Below are positions 37,132-46,179 of a DNA stretch of 64,000 bases, one piece after another. Source of the DNA: Nocardioides terrae (GTDB lineage: Bacteria > Actinomycetota > Actinomycetes > Propionibacteriales > Nocardioidaceae); assembly GCF_900112345.1 (NCBI RefSeq), contig NZ_FOLB01000003.1:62001-126000 (forward strand). Direction: 5' to 3'. How positions within the stretch are numbered: the stretch's first letter is position 1; each line of letters begins with the position of its first letter. The notes under the pieces are model-generated. The model had not been told where the DNA came from, did not search any database, and worked only from the letters and a program-made list of their open reading frames with translations. The position numbers and the translations under genes are program-made.

Positions 37132-38259
37132 TTACGCCGCCTTCCAGGTGGCCTCGGTCCGTGCGAGGAGGTCGTCGACGACCTCCTCGATCCTGCCGCC
37201 GCGTTCGTACGCCGCCCGCTGCCGCGTCGCCCCGCCCGCACGTAGTACCCGGTCGACGCCCTCGGCGACCCGGTCGAGGTCACCGGCGTCGGCGAGCGCC
37301 TCGCGGACATGGTCGACGAGCGCCTCGAGCACCTCGCGGGCGGGCGCGAGCTCGCGGCGTTGCGGGTGGACGAGCGTGTTGCTGAGCCCCATCCGCGCGG
37401 CGCGCCAGTGACCGGCGCGCAGGAGCGCGGCGCGCCACCGGTCCAGCGGCTGCTCGTCGGCCCACTCGCGCGCGGCCGTCCCGACGAGTCCGCGGACCAG
37501 CGCGGCCACGAGGAGGACGTCCTCGGGGTCGGTGCACGCGTCAACGACCCGCACCTCGACGGTCGGCTGGTTGGCCGAGAGCCGGGCGTCGTAGTAGAGC
37601 ATCCCGTCGTCCCGGGCGGCTCCGGTCATCTGGAGCATGCGGGACGCCTCGCGATAGCCCCCGACGGTCTCGAACGCCTCGGTCGGGCCGGCGCTCGGCC
37701 AGCGCGACCAGACCTGCGAGCGCCAGGAGGCGTAGCGCGTGTCCTGGCCCTCGGCGAACGGCGAGTTGGCCCCGGCCGCGACCAGGAGCGGCAGCCAGGG
37801 CGCGATCCGGTCGATGACGCCGACCCCCTCCTCCGGTGAGTCGATCGCGACGTGGACGTGGGTGCCGCAGGTGCTGCCGTTGAGCGCGGCCTCGCCGAAG
37901 ATCTCGACCATGGCCTGGTAGCGCTCGTCGGGCGAGACCTGCGGCTCGGTGCCGGCGAGCGGGACGACGCCGCAGGCGATCACCCCGAGGCCCGACGAGG
38001 TGGCTGCCTCCCCCGCCGTCCGCCGCGCGGCGACGAGCTGGCGGGCGGTGTCGTCGAGGTCGGTGGTCGGGTCGGTGCGAGTCTCGACCATGTGCAGGAA
38101 GATCTCTTGGTCCAGCTGGTCGCTCGAGGTTTGCGGGTCACGGCCGCTGCCGTGCTCGCGGTTGGCCTTGAGCACTTCTACGGAACGGGCGCTGACCGCG
38201 CGCGTCTCCGGGTCGACCAGGAGCAGCTCCTCCTCGACCCCCACGGTGCGGACGTCCAT
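37132..38259 (-). CDS. YbdK-type carboxylate-amine ligase (weak glutamate-cysteine ligase)
   Basis: Second GCS2-family enzyme, 375 residues, first gene of the pair. VGVEEELLLVDP opens the protein, STCGTHVHVAID holds metal and ATP ligands, and ANSPFAEGQDT and TVEVRVVDACTDPEDV match YbdK. E. coli YbdK has only weak gamma-glutamylcysteine activity, so the true product is unknown. ATG 38259 follows TAACGT (38266-38271) by 6 nt, a leaderless pattern. Confidence 0.92.
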   Translation of the reverse strand: MDVRTVGVEEELLLVDPETRAVSARSVEVLKANREHGSGRDPQTSSDQLDQEIFLHMVETRTDPTTDLDDTARQLVAARRTAGEAATSSGLGVIACGVVPLAGTEPQVSPDERYQAMVEIFGEAALNGSTCGTHVHVAIDSPEEGVGVIDRIAPWLPLLVAAGANSPFAEGQDTRYASWRSQVWSRWPSAGPTEAFETVGGYREASRMLQMTGAARDDGMLYYDARLSANQPTVEVRVVDACTDPEDVLLVAALVRGLVGTAAREWADEQPLDRWRAALLRAGHWRAARMGLSNTLVHPQRRELAPAREVLEALVDHVREALADAGDLDRVAEGVDRVLRAGGATRQRAAYERGGRIEEVVDDLLARTEATWKAA

Positions 38260-38268
38260 GCGGCAACG

Positions 38269-39291
38269 TTATCCAGCGAGACCCCGCGGAAACCTGTCGT
38301 GGCCGAGGTCGGCGGGCCACTCCTCCAGCGGTGGCACGGCTCGCTCGAGCGCGTCGGCCACGAGCCTCCCGAGCCCGTGGTCCGGAGCCTCGTCGAGGCA
38401 CCGGTCCACCGCGCACCAGGCCAACGCGCCGTCGCCGTGCATCCACGCCGCGAACGCGAGCACCCCGGCTGCGCCGGCCACCAGGCCGTCGGGCGCCCGC
38501 CGGAGCAGGTCGGTCCACAGCCGGACGTGGTGCACCGCGTCCTCACGGCGCATCCCCACCCAGGCGTGGTCGCGGATCTCTCCGTTGTACACGGCGAGCA
38601 GGATCCGCGCCGCCTCCTCGTCGTCCGGCACGGTGCCTGCGACCAGGTGCCGCGCGAGGACGGCGCGCAGCTCCGGGCCGTCGGGGCGGACCCGGCCGAG
38701 CAGCGCCAGCGCCGTCTCCGGCGCATCGGCGTCGTCGAAGGCGACCTGCAGGTCGGGAGGGAGCTGCTCCCACAGCTCCCCCAGCGCGTCCTCGACCGCG
38801 GCGACCGCCTCCCCATCGGCGCGGATCCGCTCGGCCACCTCGTCGCGCGATCCCACGGTCACCTTCCCGTCGAGGACCGCCTGCGCCCGGAACGGATGGT
38901 CGGAGACGTCGTAGCGCACTCCGTCCACCGGGACGCCGCTGCGCCCGAGTGGTGCGAACCAACGGCCGTCGTGGACCTGGATGACGTCGATGACGTGGAT
39001 GCCCGCCACTCGGAAGCGGCGCGACAGCGCCCCGGCGGTGAGCCTGACGACGCGGTCCCTCCCACTGAACAGGGCCAGGACGACCTGGGCGACGCGGTGG
39101 CGCACGGCCGGTGCGAGCAGCGCCGACACGCACGCCTGGACGTCCTCGGGCTCGGGGAGGTCGACCCGGGCGTGGAGGGGCTGGGACCCACCGAAGGTGA
39201 GCATGACGATCGACTCGTGCGGCTCGAAGCCGAGCACGACCGGCACGAGGGCGAGGACGTCCTCGGCGGAACGGGCGGTGTAGGTGGTCAT
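38269..39291 (-). CDS. DUF4192 domain protein
   Basis: Soluble actinobacterial protein of 340 residues, unknown function. It opens with YTARSAEDVLALVPVVLGFEPHESIVMLT, the DUF4192 hallmark (shown here in parts: LALVPVVLGF, then HESIVML), and keeps VRYDVSDHPF and the Trp/His-rich segment LAWCAVDRCLDEAPDH. It sits 9 nt upstream of the ligase pair. ATG 39291 is chosen as the conserved start; earlier in-frame codons are shadow. Confidence 0.88.
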   Translation of the reverse strand: MTTYTARSAEDVLALVPVVLGFEPHESIVMLTFGGSQPLHARVDLPEPEDVQACVSALLAPAVRHRVAQVVLALFSGRDRVVRLTAGALSRRFRVAGIHVIDVIQVHDGRWFAPLGRSGVPVDGVRYDVSDHPFRAQAVLDGKVTVGSRDEVAERIRADGEAVAAVEDALGELWEQLPPDLQVAFDDADAPETALALLGRVRPDGPELRAVLARHLVAGTVPDDEEAARILLAVYNGEIRDHAWVGMRREDAVHHVRLWTDLLRRAPDGLVAGAAGVLAFAAWMHGDGALAWCAVDRCLDEAPDHGLGRLVADALERAVPPLEEWPADLGHDRFPRGLAG

Positions 39292-39442
39292 GCCGCCACG
39301 CTCGTCGGCGAGGCCGACGCTCTCGACCGGTTCGGCACTGCCCTGTGGGAACTGCGGTCCGAAGGACGCGCTGTGGACGGCGAGCGGCCTGCCGCGGGGC
39401 GCAGGTGACGGGAGTGTCGGTCCGGCGGGGTAGGTTCCGTCC

Positions 39443-40765
39443 GTGCGCCAGCACGCCTCCGTCCTCCACATCGACCTCGATGCGTTCTATGCGTCGGTCG
39501 AGCAGCGTGACAAGCCGTCGCTGCGCGGCAAGCCCGTGGTCGTCGGCGGGATCGGCGGCCGCGGGGTCGTCGCCACCGCCTCCTACGAGGCCCGCAAGTA
39601 CGGCGTCCACTCGGCGATGTCGACCCGCGAGGCGCGCAGCCGCTGCCCGCACGCCGCCTTCCTCTACCCGCGCTTCCCGGCCTACCGCGAGTCCAGCGAG
39701 CGCGTGATGGGGCTGCTGCGCAGCGTCTCGCCGCTGGTCGAGCCGCTCTCGCTCGACGAGGCGTTCGTCGACCTCGAGCGGTCCTCGCTGGACGACCTCG
39801 GGGTGGAGTCGGTCCGGGCGTTCGCCGAGGAGCTGCGCGAGCGCGTCCACGACGTGACCGACGGGCTCACCGCGAGCGTCGGCGTCGGCAGCAGCAAGTT
39901 CATCGCCAAGGTCGCCAGTGACCTGGAGAAGCCGGACGGCCTGGTCGTGGTCGCCCCGGGCACCGAGCGCGAGCTGTTGCGGCCGATGCGCGTGAAGGTC
40001 ATCCCGGGCGTCGGCCCGGCCACCGACGAGCGCCTCCGCCGGGCCGGCATCCACACCGTCGCCGACCTGGAGTCGGTGAGCCTGGAGGAGCTCGTCCGAC
40101 TCGTCGGCAAGGCCCACGGCGGCGGGCTCTACCAGCTGGCCCGCGCGCAGGACGACCGCCCGGTCGTCGCGGAGCAGGAGGCCAAGTCGGTCAGCGTCGA
40201 GAGCACCTACGACACCGACCTGACCGACCGGGTCGTCATGGAGGGCCTGGTCGACCGGCAGGCCCGCGACGTGGCCGGCCGGTTGCAGAAGCACGGGCTC
40301 TCGGGTCGGACCGTCACGCTGAAGGTGCGTCTCTACGACTTCACCACGCTCAGCCGCTCGTCGACGCTCGCCGCTCCCACCGACGCGGCCCCCACCATCG
40401 CCCGGCTGGCCCGCACGCTGCTCGGCGAGCTGGTCGCGGGCGGGTCCACCGCGGGCGGCGTACGCCTGCTCGGTGTCGGTGTCTCCGGCCTCGCCGACTG
40501 GATCCAGGAGGACCTCTTCGGGGAGTCCGACGAGGCGGAGGAGGCGCTCGCGCTCCCCGAGCCGGCCGTGCCGATCCGGCACCGACCGGAGTGGGCGCCG
40601 GGCATGGACGTCCTGCACGCCGAGCTCGGACGCGGCTGGGTGTGGGGCTCGGGCCGAGGAGTGGTGACGGTCCGCTTCGAGACGGCGACCACCGAACCGG
40701 GGCCGGTGCGGTCCTACTCGGCGGCGGACCCCGCCCTCAGCCCCTGGCCGCCCGCCGGAACCTGA
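39443..40765 (+). CDS. dinB: DNA polymerase IV (Y family)
   Basis: Error-prone translesion polymerase of 440 residues. Metal-binding motifs are HIDLDAFYAS (D11, D13) and SLDEAF (D105, E106); the steric gate is in FYASVE. Helix-hairpin-helix IPGVGPATDERL follows, then the little finger. A beta-clamp-binding QEDLF lies in WIQEDLFGE near residue 355. The last 80 residues form a small extra C-terminal domain. GTG 39443 follows TAGGTT (39431-39436) by 6 nt, so a leaderless message is likely. Its 3' end overlaps pxpC by 29 nt. Confidence 0.95.
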   Translation: MRQHASVLHIDLDAFYASVEQRDKPSLRGKPVVVGGIGGRGVVATASYEARKYGVHSAMSTREARSRCPHAAFLYPRFPAYRESSERVMGLLRSVSPLVEPLSLDEAFVDLERSSLDDLGVESVRAFAEELRERVHDVTDGLTASVGVGSSKFIAKVASDLEKPDGLVVVAPGTERELLRPMRVKVIPGVGPATDERLRRAGIHTVADLESVSLEELVRLVGKAHGGGLYQLARAQDDRPVVAEQEAKSVSVESTYDTDLTDRVVMEGLVDRQARDVAGRLQKHGLSGRTVTLKVRLYDFTTLSRSSTLAAPTDAAPTIARLARTLLGELVAGGSTAGGVRLLGVGVSGLADWIQEDLFGESDEAEEALALPEPAVPIRHRPEWAPGMDVLHAELGRGWVWGSGRGVVTVRFETATTEPGPVRSYSAADPALSPWPPAGT

Positions 40766-41561
40766 TCGGATCGCCCGGGCGCGCCTGGGCGCACTGCCAC
40801 AGGTCGTCGTGGTGCACGACCCCGACGACGGGGTAGCCGCCGGTCGGCGGGTGATCGGCGAGGAAGACGATCGGGCGGCCGCTGGGCGGGACCTGGATCG
40901 CGCCGAGCACCATCCCCTCGCTGGCGAGCTCGTCCGCGCGCGCCCGCTCCAGCGCCGGGCCGTCGAGCCGCAGGCCGATCCGGTCCGACTCCGTGCGCAC
41001 CGTCCACTCGCTCGCGAAGAGAGGCTCGAGCGAGCGGATCCAGTCGGCCCGAGGTCCGGGCAGCACCCGCAGACCGCCGGGCCGCCGCGCGGGCGGCACG
41101 TCGACGGCGCGCGGCGCCCCGGTCGGCTCGCCCAGCGGCAGGACGGCTCCGTCGACGACGCGCGGCGGCCCGACCCAGGCCAGGGTGTCGGTGCTGCGGG
41201 AGCCGAGCACGGGAGCGACGTCGAAGCCACCCGCGACGGCGAGATAGCTGCGCAGGCCGTACGCCGGCATCCGCACGCTCAGCTCTTCTCCGGCGGCCCA
41301 CCACAGCGTCAGCGGTCCGCTCGCGCCGGTCAGCGCCGCCCAGCGGCCCGGCCCCCGGTTGTGCAGGGTCAGGCCGCCGAGCACCGTCTCGAGGACCGCG
41401 GTGCCGGGCGGGTTGCCGACCAGCCGGTTCGCCAGGTCGGCCGCCGGCGCGTCCAGCGCACCGGCACGGGGGACGCCGAGGTGGGCCCAGCCGGGCCGGC
41501 CCCTGTCCTGGATGGTCGTCAGGGCGCCGGCCGCGAGCACCTCGACCTCAGAGACCGGCAA
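40737..41561 (-). CDS. pxpC: 5-oxoprolinase subunit PxpC
   Basis: Carboxyltransferase-like subunit (KipA/AHS2) of 274 residues: TTIQDRGRPGWAHLGVPRAGALD, in part, is the conserved opening, with NRLVGNPPGTAVLE next. With PxpA and PxpB it hydrolyses 5-oxoproline to glutamate using ATP. The start overlaps PxpB by 14 nt, so translation is coupled. Its end overlaps dinB antiparallel. Confidence 0.94.
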   Translation of the reverse strand: MPVSEVEVLAAGALTTIQDRGRPGWAHLGVPRAGALDAPAADLANRLVGNPPGTAVLETVLGGLTLHNRGPGRWAALTGASGPLTLWWAAGEELSVRMPAYGLRSYLAVAGGFDVAPVLGSRSTDTLAWVGPPRVVDGAVLPLGEPTGAPRAVDVPPARRPGGLRVLPGPRADWIRSLEPLFASEWTVRTESDRIGLRLDGPALERARADELASEGMVLGAIQVPPSGRPIVFLADHPPTGGYPVVGVVHHDDLWQCAQARPGDPIRFRRAARG

Positions 41562-42174
41562 AGCGCACCCGCGTCCCCGGCGCCAGCAGCGCGGGCTCGG
41601 CGGCGGCCGGGTCCCACAGCGACACGGCGGTGCAGCCGAGCAGCAGCCAGCCGCCCGGCGAGGCCGTCGGGTAGACCCCGCACCACTCCCCCGCGATCGC
41701 CAGCGAGCCGGCCGGCACCCGCGGGCGTGGGTCGGCGAGCCGCGGCACCTGCCACTCCCGCGGCAGGCCGGCGAGGTAGGCGAAGCCGGGCGCGAAACCG
41801 CAGAAGGCGCTCGTGAACGTCAATGACGTGTGCCGCGCGACCACCTCGGAGACCGAGACGCCCCAGCGGGACGCGACCAGCTCCAGGTCCGGACCGTCGT
41901 AGGTGACGGGGATCACGACGGTCCGCGCGGCAGCGACCGACCTGCCGCCGGGCCAGGACGCCACGAGCCGCTCCGCCGCCGCCATGTCGACACCGTCGGA
42001 GCCGTCGACACCGTCGACGAGCACGCTGCGTGCCGCCGGCACCACGTCGTCGGCGACGAGCCCGGACGCACGCAGGAAGGCGGCCAGCGCCGCCGCCTCC
42101 TCCGCCGAGCCGACCTCGGCGAGCAGCGCCCGGTCGCCGACCCGCCGGACCCCGACGACGCCCGGCTCGCTCAC
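41548..42174 (-). CDS. pxpB: 5-oxoprolinase subunit PxpB
   Basis: KipI/AHS1 subunit of 208 residues. The recognisable core is TSLTFTSAFCGFAPGFAYLAGLP in part (FCGFAPGFAYL) and RVPAGSLAIAGEWCGVYP. GTG 42174 overlaps the PxpA stop as GTGA; a longer upstream reading is rejected because it is antisense-like Arg-rich shadow. It acts with PxpA and PxpC on 5-oxoproline. Confidence 0.94.
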   Translation of the reverse strand: MSEPGVVGVRRVGDRALLAEVGSAEEAAALAAFLRASGLVADDVVPAARSVLVDGVDGSDGVDMAAAERLVASWPGGRSVAAARTVVIPVTYDGPDLELVASRWGVSVSEVVARHTSLTFTSAFCGFAPGFAYLAGLPREWQVPRLADPRPRVPAGSLAIAGEWCGVYPTASPGGWLLLGCTAVSLWDPAAAEPALLAPGTRVRFAGL

Positions 42175-42866
42175 AGGCCGACCAGCGTCCAGCCGGCGCC
42201 CTCGAGCGCGGTGCGCACGGCCCGCGTGTGCGCGACGGCGCCCGGGGTGTCGCCGTGCAGGCACAGCGAGCGGACCGACCCGGCCAGGGCGAGCGCTTGG
42301 GCGACGATCGCGTCGTCCTCGGTCAGGACCGCCCCGGGCCGGTCGCGCGGACGCAGTCGGTCGCCGTCGTACGCGCGGTCGGGGAAGCCCTCGCCGATCA
42401 CCTCGCGCCCGGCCGCGGCAGCGAGCGTCAGGAGCGCGCCGGGCATGCCGAGGACCGGCAGCGTCCCCGAGCCGGCGAGCACCGCCGACGCCTGCTCCTC
42501 GTCGTCGCGGACGCGGTGGTAGAGCGCGCCGTGCGGCTTCAGGTAACGGACCGCGACGCCTTCCGACGACGCGATCTCGGAGAGTGTCCCCACCTGGTCG
42601 GCGACCTGCTCGCGCAGCACGTCGGCCGGCACGTCGAGAGGCAGCCGGCCGAAGCCCGCCCGGTCGGCGTAGGACACCTGGGCGCCGACCGACACGCCCC
42701 GCGCGGCCGCGGTCGCGCAGACCGCCCGCATGATCGCGGGCGAGCCGGCGTGGTAGCCGCACGCCACGTTGGCCGAGGTCACCAGCCCGAGCAGCGCCTC
42801 GTCGTCGGTGACCTCCTCGCCCAGGTCGGCGTTGAGGTCGACGACCCGCTCCGACTCGGCAGTCAT
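42171..42866 (-). CDS. pxpA: 5-oxoprolinase subunit PxpA (LamB/YcsF)
   Basis: LamB/YcsF-family subunit of 231 residues, first gene of pxpABC. VDLNADLGE holds the metal-binding start, NVACGYHAGSP and VRYLKPHGALYH the active-site His residues, and CLHGDTPGAV the end. Clearance of 5-oxoproline, a spontaneous damage product of glutamine and peptides, is the known role. ATG 42866 lies 7 nt after TATCCT (42879-42874). Confidence 0.95.
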   Translation of the reverse strand: MTAESERVVDLNADLGEEVTDDEALLGLVTSANVACGYHAGSPAIMRAVCATAAARGVSVGAQVSYADRAGFGRLPLDVPADVLREQVADQVGTLSEIASSEGVAVRYLKPHGALYHRVRDDEEQASAVLAGSGTLPVLGMPGALLTLAAAAGREVIGEGFPDRAYDGDRLRPRDRPGAVLTEDDAIVAQALALAGSVRSLCLHGDTPGAVAHTRAVRTALEGAGWTLVGL

Positions 42867-42873
42867 GGGACCG

Positions 42874-42889
42874 AGGATAGGGTCGCGCC
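42874..42889. promoter_or_regulatory. Overlapping back-to-back leaderless promoters, pxpA and S9 peptidase
   Basis: The 23-nt gap between divergent start codons contains AGGATAGGGT. On the minus strand TATCCT (42879-42874) is 7 nt from the pxpA ATG; on the plus strand TAGGGT (42878-42883) is 6 nt from the peptidase ATG. The two -10 hexamers share two bases, so each gene's -35 must lie inside the other gene. Simultaneous initiation looks sterically impossible. Confidence 0.65.
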
Positions 42890-45031
42890 ATGTCCGAGCA
42901 GCCCCAGCCTCCGGTCGCCGAGCGGCGCCCGATCACCACGACCCACCACGGCCGCACCCGGACCGACGACTACGAGTGGCTGCGCGACAAGAGCGACCCC
43001 GCGGTCATCGCCTACCTCAAGGCGGAGAACGCCTGGACGGAGTCGAGGACCGCGCACCTGGCCGACCTGCGCCAGCAGGTCTTCGAGGAGATCCGCACGC
43101 GCACCCTCGAGACCGACCTCTCGGTGCCGACCCGCAACCGCGGCTACTGGTACTACGGCCGCTCCTTCGCCGGCAAGGAGTACGGCGCCACCTGCCGCGT
43201 CCCCGTCGCCGACCCTGCCGACGGGCCGGCCGACTGGACCCCGCCGACGCCCGCCGACGTTGCCCCCGACCAGCCGGCACTGCCCGGCGAGGAGGTCCTG
43301 CTCGACCTCGACGAGCTCGCCACCGGCCACGACTTCTTCTCGGTCGGCGGGTCAGCGGTGTCCCCCGACACCACCAAGCTGGCCTACGCCACCGACGTCG
43401 TCGGCGACGAGCGCTACACCGTCCGGGTCAAGGACCTCACCACGGGTGACCTGCTGCCCGACGAGATCACCGGCGTGATGGGCGGGGCCACCTGGGACCG
43501 CGACGGCGCCTCGTTCTACTACTCGACGGTCGACGAGTCCTGGCGCCCGGACAAGGTGTGGCGGCACGTCCTCGGCACGACGCAGGCCGACGACGAGCTC
43601 GTCTTCCACGAGGCCGACGAGCGGTTCTGGAGCGGCCTGGGCCGCACGCGCAGCGACCGCTTCCTCATGATCGAGTCCGGCGCCAAGGTCACCACCGAGT
43701 ACCGCTTCCTCGACCTCGACCACCCCGAGGCCGGCTGGCAGGTCTTCGCCGCCCGCGAGGAGGGCGTGGAGTACTCCCTCGAGCACGCCGTGATCGGCGG
43801 CGAGGACGTCTTCCTCGTCCTGCACAACGCCAGCGGCCCCGACTTCGAGATCGCGACCGCGCCGATCGCGCCGACCCCGCGCAGCGAGTGGGCCCCGCTG
43901 ATCGCCCACGACCCCGCTGTACGGCTGGAGTCGGTGGACGCCTTCGCCGGTCACCTGATCGTCCACCAGCGCAGCGGCGGTCTCACCCAGCTGCGGGTGC
44001 TGCCGCTGGACGCGGACGGCGTCGCCGACGACTACCTGGTCAAGTTCGACGACGAGCTCTACACCATCGGCTCGGGCGGCAACCCGGCCTTCGACCAGCC
44101 GACGATCCGGCTCGGCTACACCACCATGCGCACCCCGAGCTCGGTCTACGACTACGACGTCGCCGGTCGCTCGCTGACCCTGCGCAAGCAGCAGCCGGTC
44201 CTCGGCGGCTACGACCCCGACCTCTACGAGGAGCACCGGCTCTGGGCCACCGCCGACGACGGCGAGCAGGTACCGATCTCGCTGGTCGTGCGCAAGGACG
44301 CCCGGACGGCCGGCCCGGTGCCGGTGCACCTCTACGGCTACGGCTCCTACGAGCACTCCATCGACCCTGGGTTCTCCATCCCCCGCCTGTCGGTCCTGGA
44401 CCGCGGCGCGGCCTTCGCGATCGCGCACGTGCGCGGCGGCGGCGAGATGGGCCGGCGCTGGTACGACGAGGGGAAGGTGCTCAGCAAGCGCAACACGTTC
44501 ACCGACTTCATCGCGTGCGCCCGGCACCTGGTCGAGTCCGGCTGGGCACGGCCCGGCGCGATCGTCGCCGAGGGCGGCAGCGCAGGCGGCCTGCTGATGG
44601 GGGCGGTCGCCAACCTCGCGCCCGAGGGGATGTTCGCCGGCATCGACGCCTCGGTGCCGTTCGTCGACAACCTCACGACGATGCTCGACGCCTCCCTGCC
44701 GCTCACGGTCGTCGAGTACGACGAGTGGGGCAACCCGGAGGCCGATCCGGACGTCTACGACTACCTGGCGTCGTACGCGCCCTATGACAACGTGACCACC
44801 CGGGCCTACCCGTCGATCCTGGCCGAGACCTCCCTCAATGACACCCGGGTGCTCTACGTCGAGCCGGCGAAGTGGGTGGCCCGGCTGCGCGCCGTCGCGG
44901 GTGCCGACGTCCTGCTCAAGACCGAGATGTCGGCCGGGCACGGAGGCGTCTCCGGGCGCTACCAGGCGTGGCACGACCGGGCCTTCTCCCTCGCCTGGAT
45001 CCTCGACCGGCTCGGCCTCGCGCCTCGCTGA
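42890..45031 (+). CDS. ptrB: Oligopeptidase B (S9A prolyl oligopeptidase family)
   Basis: Cytoplasmic serine peptidase of 713 residues that cleaves short basic peptides. The N-terminal beta-propeller (about 70-400) opens DDYEWLRD; the catalytic alpha/beta-hydrolase has Ser564 in EGGSAGGLL, Asp in the loop near SLNDTRV, and His in SAGHGG near 680. AHVRGGGEMGRRWY is diagnostic of this branch. ATG 42890 lies 6 nt after TAGGGT. The neighbouring divergent pxp operon also feeds amino acid recovery. Confidence 0.93.
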   Translation: MSEQPQPPVAERRPITTTHHGRTRTDDYEWLRDKSDPAVIAYLKAENAWTESRTAHLADLRQQVFEEIRTRTLETDLSVPTRNRGYWYYGRSFAGKEYGATCRVPVADPADGPADWTPPTPADVAPDQPALPGEEVLLDLDELATGHDFFSVGGSAVSPDTTKLAYATDVVGDERYTVRVKDLTTGDLLPDEITGVMGGATWDRDGASFYYSTVDESWRPDKVWRHVLGTTQADDELVFHEADERFWSGLGRTRSDRFLMIESGAKVTTEYRFLDLDHPEAGWQVFAAREEGVEYSLEHAVIGGEDVFLVLHNASGPDFEIATAPIAPTPRSEWAPLIAHDPAVRLESVDAFAGHLIVHQRSGGLTQLRVLPLDADGVADDYLVKFDDELYTIGSGGNPAFDQPTIRLGYTTMRTPSSVYDYDVAGRSLTLRKQQPVLGGYDPDLYEEHRLWATADDGEQVPISLVVRKDARTAGPVPVHLYGYGSYEHSIDPGFSIPRLSVLDRGAAFAIAHVRGGGEMGRRWYDEGKVLSKRNTFTDFIACARHLVESGWARPGAIVAEGGSAGGLLMGAVANLAPEGMFAGIDASVPFVDNLTTMLDASLPLTVVEYDEWGNPEADPDVYDYLASYAPYDNVTTRAYPSILAETSLNDTRVLYVEPAKWVARLRAVAGADVLLKTEMSAGHGGVSGRYQAWHDRAFSLAWILDRLGLAPR

Positions 45032-45161
45032 TCGGGCCGCGAGCGCCAGCGAGCGCGTCGAGATCACGGGGCCGGCCCTGAGAAGACCCTGAGATTCGCG
45101 CAGAACCGCAACTCTGCGCATCAGTCGAACGTCCTTTCCTTCGAGAGCGCATGCATGCCGC

Positions 45162-45189
45162 GGGAATCCCGGGGTCACCTGATGCGTTG
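45162..45189 (+). promoter_or_regulatory. SigR/SigH-type promoter before the group 2 sigma gene
   Basis: GGGAAT at 45162-45167, exactly 18 nt, then GTTG at 45186-45189. This is the same match as at 28942. SigR control of the group 2 sigma HrdD in Streptomyces and SigH control of sigB in mycobacteria are established, so the context agrees. Predicted start site is about 30 nt upstream of the start codon. Confidence 0.78.
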
Positions 45190-45229
45190 AGATCCTGCAG
45201 GCGAACCCTGCACATGAAGGAGGGTCCCC

Positions 45230-46168
45230 ATGGCGACACGCACCGCCGTCCGTGAGATCGAAGGTCGCGACAGCGTCGGCCTCTACCTCGACGAGATCGC
45301 TCGCAACGAGCTGCTCGACGCCGCCAAGGAGGTCGAGCTGTCGAAGGCCATCGAGGCGGGTCTGATGGCCGAGCACCTGCTCGCCCAGAAGCGCTACGGC
45401 CGCAAGGCGCCGAGCGGCGCGACGAGGGCCGAGCTCGAGTGGCTGGCCGAGGAGGGGCAGAAGGCGGTCGACACCTTCATCACCGCCAACCTGCGCCTCG
45501 TCGTCTCGATCGCGCGCAAGTACGGTCGCGCCCAGATGCCGATGCTCGACCTAATCCAGGAGGGCAACACCGGCCTGATCCGGGCGGTCGAGAAGTTCGA
45601 CTACACCAAGGGCTACAAGTTCTCGACCTACGCGACGTGGTGGGTGCGCCAGGCGATCACCCGCGGCATCGCGCAGCAGGCCCGCGTCGTCCGGCTCCCG
45701 GTCCACGTCGTCGAGGAGCTCAACCAGATCGGCGGCGCCCGCCGCACGCTCGAGCGCCAGCTCGGCCGTGACCCGGAGCCCGCCGAGATCGCCGCCGAGC
45801 TCGGGATCGACGTCGACCGGGTGCTCGACCTGATGTCGTGGGGTCGCGAGCACATCAGCCTCGACTCCCCGATCGACGAGGACGGCGACACCTCGCTCGG
45901 CGACCTGATGGCGCAGGAGACGTCGCCCGGGCCGGACCTGACGGTGCTCGACGAGGAGTCGCGCGAGCGGCTCAACGCCCTCGTCAGCCAGCTCGACGAC
46001 CGCGCCGCCGACATCATCCGGTCGCGCTACGGCCTGCTCGACGGCCGCCAGCACAAGCTGGCCGACATCGGCGTGAAGCACGGCATCTCGGCCGAGCGGG
46101 TCCGCCAGCTCGAGCGCGAGGCGCTGCAGAAGCTCCGTCGCCTCGGCGACCCCGACCTCGCGGCCTGA
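45230..46168 (+). CDS. sigB: Group 2 RpoD-like sigma factor (SigB/HrdD type)
   Basis: Non-essential primary-like sigma factor of 312 residues. It opens DSVGLYLDEIARNELLD (region 1.2, with the LYLDEI signature), lacks the long acidic N-terminus of SigA, keeps [18 protein letters not shown] in region 2.4 and ISAERVRQLEREAL in region 4.2. It probably drives stress or stationary-phase genes. ATG 45230 has AAGGAGGG 5 nt upstream; that site is itself part of an out-of-use ATG at 45214. A SigR-type promoter lies upstream. Confidence 0.94.
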   Translation: MATRTAVREIEGRDSVGLYLDEIARNELLDAAKEVELSKAIEAGLMAEHLLAQKRYGRKAPSGATRAELEWLAEEGQKAVDTFITANLRLVVSIARKYGRAQMPMLDLIQEGNTGLIRAVEKFDYTKGYKFSTYATWWVRQAITRGIAQQARVVRLPVHVVEELNQIGGARRTLERQLGRDPEPAEIAAELGIDVDRVLDLMSWGREHISLDSPIDEDGDTSLGDLMAQETSPGPDLTVLDEESRERLNALVSQLDDRAADIIRSRYGLLDGRQHKLADIGVKHGISAERVRQLEREALQKLRRLGDPDLAA

Positions 46169-46179
46169 GCGCCCGAGGG

